Of a stretch of 27,267 bases of DNA, positions 23,659 through 27,267 are shown in pieces (positions within the stretch are counted from its first letter, which is position 1; each line of letters begins with the position of its first letter). The DNA is from CAYTGR01 sp964437445 (GTDB lineage: Bacteria; Chloroflexota; Anaerolineae; B4-G1; SLSP01): NCBI GenBank assembly GCA_964437445.1, contig CAYTGR010000060.1, forward strand, positions 1 through 27,267, read 5' to 3'. The notes beneath the pieces were generated by a model. That model had not been told where the DNA came from, did no database searches, and saw only the letters and a program-made list of their open reading frames with translations. Position numbers and translations under genes: made by a program.

Positions 23659-24063
23659 TCAAGCGGTGTAATGAAGCTGGCGGTTGATCTCGGTGATGAG
23701 GAGTGCTATGATTTCGTCCAGCAGGGCCACCCGGCAGGCATAGATTTCAGCCGGCAGCAAAAGCCGCCCTCGCCAGTACCAACCCTGGGTCTCACGCGCT
23801 GAACCCAAAGCAAATTTCAAAAAACGGGCATAATCCCGGCCAAATCCGCGGCCAAACCCCTCCTCAATATTTGCGCTTACCGACCCGGCACTGCGGATAA
23901 TCTGATCCACAATTGGCCACCCCCGGCGGTCCTGTTGCCAGCTCTCGCAATCCTGCCACATCAGATCGTACATAAACAACGCTTTCCGGTACCCGTAAAA
24001 CTGCCACACCGGGCCTTGCTTTACCCCTGCCGGCACCGTCATTTCCCACTCCTCATACTTCAT
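23659..24063 (-). CDS. Four-helix-bundle protein of the S23/IVP family (23S rRNA intervening-sequence protein type)
   Basis: I choose the ATG at 24063 (MKYEEWEMTVPAG), giving 134 residues with a GGGTGGGA sequence just before it; the longer frame from 24126 only translates the heptamer array. The core SAGSVSANIEEGFGRGFGRDYARFLKFALGSARET matches the family signature (S-I-P-x-N-I-A-E-G, then F-x-x-F-L-x-x-A-x-G-S). Family members were first found in intervening sequences of 23S rRNA, and related bundles act as accessory proteins (Avd) of diversity-generating retroelements. Neither context is present: the gene sits between cas6 and cas1 and is flanked by opposed heptamer arrays. No catalytic motif is known for the family; nucleic-acid binding through basic bundle surfaces is expected. 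Confidence 0.85.
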   Translation of the reverse strand: MKYEEWEMTVPAGVKQGPVWQFYGYRKALFMYDLMWQDCESWQQDRRGWPIVDQIIRSAGSVSANIEEGFGRGFGRDYARFLKFALGSARETQGWYWRGRLLLPAEIYACRVALLDEIIALLITEINRQLHYTA

Positions 24064-24074
24064 TCCCACCCCAC

Positions 24075-24151
24075 CATTCGCCGTTCGCCATTTGCTATTT
24101 GCTATTCGCCATTCGCTATTCGCCATTCGCTATTCGCTATTCGCTATTCGC
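24075..24151 (-). repeat. Heptamer array 3 (11 units), at the end of cas6
   Basis: Eleven 7-bp units that read GCGAATA, GCGAATG, GCAAATG and close variants on the minus strand. This is the reverse orientation of arrays 1 and 2. The last codons and the TAG stop (24130-24132) of cas6 lie inside it. Confidence 0.9.
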
Positions 24152-25035
24152 CTCACCTGCCCCATCCCCACCGTCGTCAGGGCGCCGACGCCGGAATAGA
24201 GGGCAAACTCGGCCAGCAGCGAGAAGACGGCCAGCCAGTAGCGATCACGGTTCAGGGCGCGGTAGGTGATTTTGCCGATGGCGCCGATGCGGAGTCCCTG
24301 CCCGCGATCCCAGCCGGGGGCACTGCGCAGTTCAAAACGGCTCACGGCGACCAGCTCCTCGGCATACCGACGCACGCCCTCTTCCGGCAGCGCCACCGGC
24401 GCAAAAGAGTTCCAGCGATTGGCCAGACTCCCGAAAAAGAGCTCCGGCAGGGGGAGCGGTTGTGTTTTCCCCTTGGATTGAAAAGCCAGCGGCGCAGCCA
24501 GCACAAACAGCCAGCCATTGTCCGGGACAGGTCCGGCGGGCAGCAAATGGCGCGCGGCCAGCGCCTGATACGTATCCGCGCCAACCCATTCGGCTGGAGG
24601 AGCGGGAGGTGCAGAATGGAGCGCCGACGCCCCAGGCTCACCCTCCACCCTCGGCTCCCGGCCAGGCGTTTTGGGCCGTTCTCCCTCTATTTCCGGCAAT
24701 CCCAGACCCACAATTTCAAAATCCACCCCCTCAAACGTGAGCGTTTCCCCCACCGTAAAGGCATTCACCAGCGCCGCCGCCACAGGCGCCGTCAGCGCTG
24801 TATAACGCAAAATGTATGTATGGTTGGGCATGACCTGCTCGCCCTGGCGCATCCCCAGCAAATCCGAGCAGGTAAACGGCTTGGGGCCTTGATCATCGTG
24901 CAGCATTGCTGCTAACGGCGGGTCTTGCGCCGCCAGCTGCTGCAACAGGATCGCATGGGCCGCGCGTCCCAGGCGCGGCGGGGGCATGGCAGCCACCTTC
25001 GGTCGTAAAGTCAGCACCAGACTGAGTAAATCCAT
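24130..25035 (-). CDS. cas6: CRISPR pre-crRNA endoribonuclease Cas6
   Basis: RAMP-fold nuclease that cuts the repeat transcript into crRNAs. The C-terminal Gly-rich loop YSGVGALTTVGMGQVR (about residues 280-295) is diagnostic; the middle holds an apparent linker rich in Pro/Glu (EIEGERPKTPGREPRVEG). Length (301) fits. The last seven residues (RIANSE and stop) are encoded by the heptamer array, so the native C-terminus was replaced or extended when the array arose. The catalytic His cannot be assigned with confidence. It is the third gene of the CRISPR operon. Confidence 0.88.
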   Translation of the reverse strand: MDLLSLVLTLRPKVAAMPPPRLGRAAHAILLQQLAAQDPPLAAMLHDDQGPKPFTCSDLLGMRQGEQVMPNHTYILRYTALTAPVAAALVNAFTVGETLTFEGVDFEIVGLGLPEIEGERPKTPGREPRVEGEPGASALHSAPPAPPAEWVGADTYQALAARHLLPAGPVPDNGWLFVLAAPLAFQSKGKTQPLPLPELFFGSLANRWNSFAPVALPEEGVRRYAEELVAVSRFELRSAPGWDRGQGLRIGAIGKITYRALNRDRYWLAVFSLLAEFALYSGVGALTTVGMGQVRRIANSE

Positions 25036-25104
25036 AGCTTTCTCCCCTTCTTGCGCGGAGTTTTTAATGCACTCTCAGCAGCTCTGCACCAGCGCGCCGC
25101 GGCG

Positions 25105-25488
25105 TTAGCCTCTTCTGCTCCTGGCGGCATCGCGGAGGGCTTGCAAGTTGATGATCTCCGCCACTTCGTACCGTGGCGGCAGCGCACCTGAGACAGGTCT
25201 AAGCCGCACCACTGGGGGAAAGTAGCCCATCCGCCCGTGCAGCTCGGCAATCAAGGCCACCGCGGCGAAGTTGAGCGCCGGCGGCACCACCAGCAACGCC
25301 TCTGTTTGCCACTGCGCGGGCGTGAGACCAGCCGCCTCGGCCAGTGCCGCAGCCTGCGGCCCGAAGGGCGCTTCCGTATCCAGCTGCGTGGGGATCTCGC
25401 GCACCCCGGTGATCACTTCACCGGTGAGCGCTTCCAGCTGGGCGCTCTGCGCGGGGGTCAGGGGGTGGGAGTAGTTGAGGATGAGCAT
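25105..25488 (-). CDS. csx15: CRISPR-associated Csx15-like protein
   Basis: A 127-residue protein starting MLILNYSHPLTPAQ with TEALLVVPPALNFAAVALIAELHGRMGYFP and a closing YEVAEIINLQALRDAARSRR. I recognise these as Csx15 hallmarks, from memory. Csx15 accompanies type III systems and has been proposed to bind or degrade the cyclic oligoadenylate messengers that switch on effectors such as the Csx1 next door. AGGTATTC with GGAGG upstream gives a good ribosome-binding site. The role is inferred from literature knowledge; no catalytic residue is assigned. Confidence 0.65.
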   Translation of the reverse strand: MLILNYSHPLTPAQSAQLEALTGEVITGVREIPTQLDTEAPFGPQAAALAEAAGLTPAQWQTEALLVVPPALNFAAVALIAELHGRMGYFPPVVRLRPVSGALPPRYEVAEIINLQALRDAARSRRG

Positions 25489-25528
25489 GAATACCTCCAG
25501 AAGTTTTCAATGCACAGGAGCAGCGGCG

Positions 25529-26779
25529 CTAAGATGCTGAAAGGCCCCAGGTAGCCGCCAGGGCTTCCAGACGCGGCCAGATTTCTTCTTGGGCTTTACG
25601 AGCAAGTTTTGCCGCCTTGCTCGGGCCTGGATTCATGCCCACATGGTCCAAATCATTGCGCACACCGGTCAAATTAGCCCACAAAGTACGCAATAGTTCA
25701 CTCTCAGGCCAGCCCAACAAAGCACGGCCCTCCGGATTAAGATCATCAACAGCAAACACGTCTCCCGTTTCTTTCTCCCGCCCCAAACGCAGCAACCCAC
25801 TCAATCCCCATTCTATTGCGCCGCGCTCCCCTACCGGCAGTACAAACCCACGTCCGAGCTTCCAGCCAACAGCTGTAACAATCCACTCCCGCGCCAGTGA
25901 CATGGCCTGAATAATCTGGTTGTTATCCAGATACCAGCGGATAAGCGCTAATTGTTGTTGCAAGCTGGCTTCCAGATTTTCCGACGCGGTAGGCTGCGGC
26001 AACGCACGCGCAGCATATTCGCCCTGAATACGGTCGGCCAACAAACCAAAAGGTCGCGCCCACTGCGCCAGGTCTGATTCGGCACATTGCAACGCACTCT
26101 CCAGTTTTCCGGCTTCTTCCATCACTTCCAGGGGACGGCAGAGCATCATTGCCAGCGAAAGTCCTTGCAGCTGCTCGCCGGCCTTTTTAAGCGCATTGGA
26201 GCGGCGGGCGGCACCCTCTTTTGTTAGCAAATGCGCCAGATACCGGGCGTCGCCGGTATAGATGAATTGGTTAGTTGCGGTAAGCCAATCGAGCAGGCCG
26301 ACGAAGGGAGTCAGGTCAAAAACTGGGGTGCGATTGGCAGTATCTTTGGCCTCGAACGCGCCGTAGATGATTTTGTGGACTTTGATCTGCCGAGCAGTGC
26401 GCAGATAGGCTGCTGCCAGAAAAGTGAGAAACGGCAAGGAACGGAAAGAGTGGGTGATGTCAAAGACCACCGTATCCCCTTCATCCACGGCTGCAGTTAG
26501 CGCGTTAAAGATGTCCCACAGCTCAGCTTCGGAGTGACCTTCAGGAACAGTTATGGGCTTGACCAGGTCACCCAGCCGCCGTTGCACTTCCGCCCAGTTA
26601 TCCGGTTTGTCAGGTGGCGGGTTTTTGACCGTGGGGGTTAACAGCACCAGAATCCGTTCCAGATCAGGGAAAAAGTGTGCCAGGGCTTCGGTAAAGAATG
26701 GCGTCTCCTTCTCATTGCCGTTGTAGCAATAGATTGTAGGTGTGTACCTGGTTGGGCCTAAGAATGAAATAGCTTTCAT
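25529..26779 (-). CDS. csx1: Csx1-type CARF-HEPN ribonuclease (TM1812/TIGR02221 family)
   Basis: A cyclic-oligoadenylate-activated RNase of type III CRISPR immunity. The start at 26779 (MKAISFLGPTRYTP) fits the family and has AAAGGAG about ten bases upstream. The CARF part (residues 1-170) carries TPTIYCYNG and DTVVFDITHSFRSLPF, the family hallmark. The C-terminal HEPN part has RNDLDH (R374 to H379), an R-x4-H catalytic motif. Length is typical. As first gene of the operon it is followed by csx15, whose product may dampen the same signal. Confidence 0.88.
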   Translation of the reverse strand: MKAISFLGPTRYTPTIYCYNGNEKETPFFTEALAHFFPDLERILVLLTPTVKNPPPDKPDNWAEVQRRLGDLVKPITVPEGHSEAELWDIFNALTAAVDEGDTVVFDITHSFRSLPFLTFLAAAYLRTARQIKVHKIIYGAFEAKDTANRTPVFDLTPFVGLLDWLTATNQFIYTGDARYLAHLLTKEGAARRSNALKKAGEQLQGLSLAMMLCRPLEVMEEAGKLESALQCAESDLAQWARPFGLLADRIQGEYAARALPQPTASENLEASLQQQLALIRWYLDNNQIIQAMSLAREWIVTAVGWKLGRGFVLPVGERGAIEWGLSGLLRLGREKETGDVFAVDDLNPEGRALLGWPESELLRTLWANLTGVRNDLDHVGMNPGPSKAAKLARKAQEEIWPRLEALAATWGLSAS

Positions 26780-26839
26780 CAAAAAGATACTCCTTTCACA
26801 CGTAACATCAATTTGTCTGATCAGCATTCGGCGACTTTA

Positions 26840-26848
26840 TGTTATAAT
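26840..26848 (+). promoter_or_regulatory. Extended -10 promoter of the antitoxin gene
   Basis: TGTTATAAT (TATAAT at 26843-26848), about 35 nt before the antitoxin start; no matching -35 is seen. Confidence 0.45.
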
Positions 26849-26882
26849 ATGAAGTACCACTGACAGACAGGCAAGGTGGACC

Positions 26883-27113
26883 ATGACCATCCATACGGCG
26901 ACATTGAAAGATGCAATGCGAATTAGCGAGCAACTTTCGCCCGCCGATCAGTTGCGCCTGATCCATTGGCTTTCTGTGCGGCTCCGGGATCAGGTCACTG
27001 CCCCTGAAAAGCCAGTAGACCTGCTCGCCTCGGCCGGCCTGGGGGCCGAAATCTGGCAACAGATAGATGTAGAAGCCTACATCCGCCAGGAGCGCGCCAG
27101 TTGGGAAGATTAG
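26883..27113 (+). CDS. Antitoxin-like protein (VapB-type, partner of a PIN toxin)
   Basis: A 76-residue acidic protein, MTIHTATLKDAMRISEQLSPADQLRLIHWLSVRLR followed by GLGAEIWQQIDVEAYIRQERASWED. The C-terminal D-V-x-A-Y-x-x-x-E-R-x-S-W is the toxin-neutralising tail seen in antitoxins paired with PIN-domain toxins. AAGGTGG precedes the ATG. The toxin gene behind it is only a remnant, so this may be an orphan antitoxin. Confidence 0.7.
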   Translation: MTIHTATLKDAMRISEQLSPADQLRLIHWLSVRLRDQVTAPEKPVDLLASAGLGAEIWQQIDVEAYIRQERASWED

Positions 27114-27217
27114 CGTCAGAAACAGGCATCACCTCAATCATCACACTCATTGAAGTTTGCGTTCATCCTCAACGCCTGGGACGGCAAGACCTCATCACTG
27201 CCTATGGATTACACTGA
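27113..27217 (+). pseudogene. Remnant of a PIN-domain (VapC) toxin gene
   Basis: Directly after the antitoxin, a different frame reads ASETGITSIITLIEV, then CVHPQRLGRQDLITAYGLH and a stop (27215-27217). The TSxxTLIEV-x-VxPxRxGRxDLxxAY order is the middle of a PIN toxin of the same TA type. The N-terminal half with the first catalytic Asp and a start codon is missing, and the C-terminal half is cut by the stop. Confidence 0.6.
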
Positions 27218-27267
27218 CTGAACGAGGCCCTAGGCAAGCCGGCACGGTAGCCGCTCGGCGAGCGCCT
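27218..27267. other. Window end, no feature recognised
   Basis: The last 50 bases, after the toxin remnant, show no gene start or repeat I can support. Confidence 0.4.

Noticed and set aside
24064..24126. N-terminal extension MANSEWRIANSKWRTANG of the four-helix-bundle protein
   Set aside because: It is a translation of the heptamer array; the ATG at 24063 fits the family start.
22517..24151. Heptamer arrays as a CRISPR array
   Set aside because: Units are 7 bp and contiguous, without spacers; no 25-40 bp repeat with unique spacers is present anywhere in the window.

Overview
The window looks like a chromosomal segment of a GC-rich anaerobic or facultative bacterium, most likely a member of the Chloroflexota. 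This is inferred from gene content: a tungsten aldehyde:ferredoxin oxidoreductase, Chloroflexota-style lipoproteins with an NBR1-type Ig domain, a Csx15-like CRISPR protein and many short tandem or dispersed repeats. I could not run a database search.

Left part (about 1-14,700), almost all on the minus strand: a tungsten-centred block. In transcription order it holds an AOR-family tungstoenzyme with its own promoter and strong hairpins behind it; a GntR-type regulator with a molybdate/tungstate-binding-like sensor domain and a near-consensus promoter overlaid by a perfect palindrome; two insertion sequences (an IS1182-like element and a decayed DDE element with 16-bp inverted repeats); then a lipoprotein made of three molybdopterin-domain-like modules, a TupA tungstate-binding lipoprotein fused to one such module, WtpA and WtpB (tungstate ABC binding protein and permease), a TiaS-like domain protein, and an ECF-type dual ATPase with its EcfT membrane partner. 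No ATPase of the Wtp/Tup type and no ECF S component is visible. A duplicated octamer suggests the insertion sequences split what was once one regulator-plus-uptake operon.

Middle (14,988-22,170): tRNA-guanine transglycosylase (minus); an Ig/CARDB-type lipoprotein (plus) ending at a strong convergent terminator; two neighbouring membrane-anchored coiled-coil proteins (minus); then on the plus strand a Trm112-like zinc protein, a two-helix membrane protein, a DUF123/GIY-YIG-like protein, a sirtuin with class III residues and tRNA-Lys(UUU).

Right part (22,208-26,779, minus): CRISPR genes csx1 - csx15 - cas6 - (four-helix-bundle IVP) - cas1 - cas2, of type III flavour, without cas10, csm/cmr genes or a repeat array in the window. 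The four-helix-bundle gene between cas6 and cas1 is bracketed by two heptanucleotide arrays in opposite orientations, so the mRNA could fold into a long stem with this gene as its loop. That layout recalls the intervening sequences of 23S rRNA, which encode the same protein family; I regard it as the most unusual structure in the window. The segment ends with an antitoxin-like gene followed by a deleted VapC toxin remnant.
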